Positions 63,701-64,000 of a stretch of 64,000 bases of DNA are shown in pieces. The stretch's first letter is position 1, and each line of letters begins with the position of its first letter. The translations under genes and the position numbers were made by a program. Origin of the DNA: Eublepharis macularius (taxonomy: Eukaryota; Chordata; Lepidosauria; Squamata; Eublepharidae); the NCBI RefSeq assembly GCF_028583425.1, contig NC_072806.1:31604001-31668000 (forward strand). The letters run 5' to 3'. The notes below the pieces were generated by a model, which worked only from the letters and a program-made list of their open reading frames with translations, searched no databases and was not told where the DNA came from.

Positions 63701-64000
63701 ACTTGAACAAAAAGAGAAAGCTGAGCTAGTTATGAAGTTCTGAACCATTCCCCATTTAAGAGTCTTCTACATACTAAGTTTGAAATTAGCTGAAGTTCTG
63801 ATTACTTCCAATCAGCTAGGCGAGGATTTCAAGGTGCAACACTGCAGGTCTTGAGAACTGATGAAAGCAAGGTAGGGGGGGAGGAAATAAAGGAAAAGCA
63901 ACTCACTTATCATACAAAATCATAGCATCGTTCTGGGCCTCCTGCCCATCATACTGGCCCTTCTTGGCAGCCAGCTGAGACTGGAAGTTATCTGCTGCCA
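57704..64000 (-). CDS. AKAP10: AKAP10 (D-AKAP2), C-terminal 254 residues, 8 exons; continues off the right edge
   Basis: Dual-specificity A-kinase anchoring protein that tethers PKA regulatory subunits to membranes; RGS-type domains precede the anchoring helix. Exons: 64000-63907 (partial), 62596-62452, 61607-61428, 60883-60774, 59791-59709, 58933-58881, 58538-58443, 57709-57704. Phases agree at every junction. The first three exons cover the end of the RGS region (GQYDGQEAQNDAMILYDKYF, ATHPLGFDD, NLYYKYLNDLIHSVRGDEF). A variable linker follows, then KILKNFDEAIIVDAASLDPE, FGRVSDLGQFIRESEPEPDV and MFSQAMKKWVQGNTDE. The PKA-binding helix is AWRIAKMIVNDVMQQ and the protein ends in TKL, a PDZ-binding tail. 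All families are recognised from memory of the vertebrate protein. The donor after 59709 is GTCGGC, atypical beyond GT. Confidence 0.96.
58626..58656. repeat. (CA)n microsatellite
   Basis: CA/CG-interrupted dinucleotide repeat in the AKAP10 intron between exons 58443-58538 and 58881-58933. Confidence 0.95.
60924..60982. repeat. Purine-rich (GGGAGAGA)n repeat
   Basis: GA-rich array about 40 bases upstream (gene sense) of the acceptor for AKAP10 exon 60774-60883. On the gene strand this is a long C/T tract and could lengthen the polypyrimidine context of that exon. Confidence 0.9.

Overview
This is a stretch of vertebrate nuclear DNA, almost certainly from a squamate reptile and plausibly a gecko. 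Three points support this. All genes are split by GT-AG introns. The dominant short repeat is the tRNA-derived Sauria SINE (about eight copies). Several repeats carry a 5S-rRNA-like head, a SINE type I associate with squamates and geckos; the species itself is inferred, not proven.

Three host genes are visible, all read from the minus strand, in the order ULK2 - NLE1 - AKAP10 from left to right. (1) ULK2, an autophagy-initiating kinase, enters with its CpG-rich promoter near 18.2-18.65 kb and its first three coding exons (17.2, 14.9 and 8.9 kb); the rest lies off the left edge. (2) NLE1 (Notchless, a WD40 ribosome-assembly factor) is complete: twelve coding exons between 47,280 and 30,599 join without a frame break into 475 codons plus stop. 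A possible 5'UTR exon lies near 48.66-48.84 kb and a polyadenylation signal near 30.5 kb. (3) AKAP10 (D-AKAP2) contributes its C-terminal 254 residues in eight exons: the end of the RGS region, the PKA-anchoring helix and the PDZ-binding tail. A 3'UTR of about 1.1 kb follows; the gene's start lies off the right edge.

The remainder is introns and intergenic DNA packed with mobile-element fossils: Sauria SINEs (including a subfamily with a duplicated head), 5S-type SINEs, other tRNA-type SINEs, 3' ends of L2/CR1-like and L1-like LINEs, several palindromic hAT-like elements with 8-bp target duplications, foldback hairpin repeats, and a DIRS-like retrotransposon remnant at about 50.8-52.8 kb with a long gag-like reading frame. 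I see no rRNA or tRNA gene, no CRISPR array and no gene cluster suggesting a new biochemical system.

The points most worth a second look are the position of NLE1 between ULK2 and AKAP10, the long open DIRS-like gag frame with its own poly(A) signal, the shared duplication junction in two Sauria SINEs, the GC-rich hAT-like insertion 50 bp from an NLE1 splice site, and an orphan cysteine-rich exon-like reading frame at 27.8-28.0 kb.
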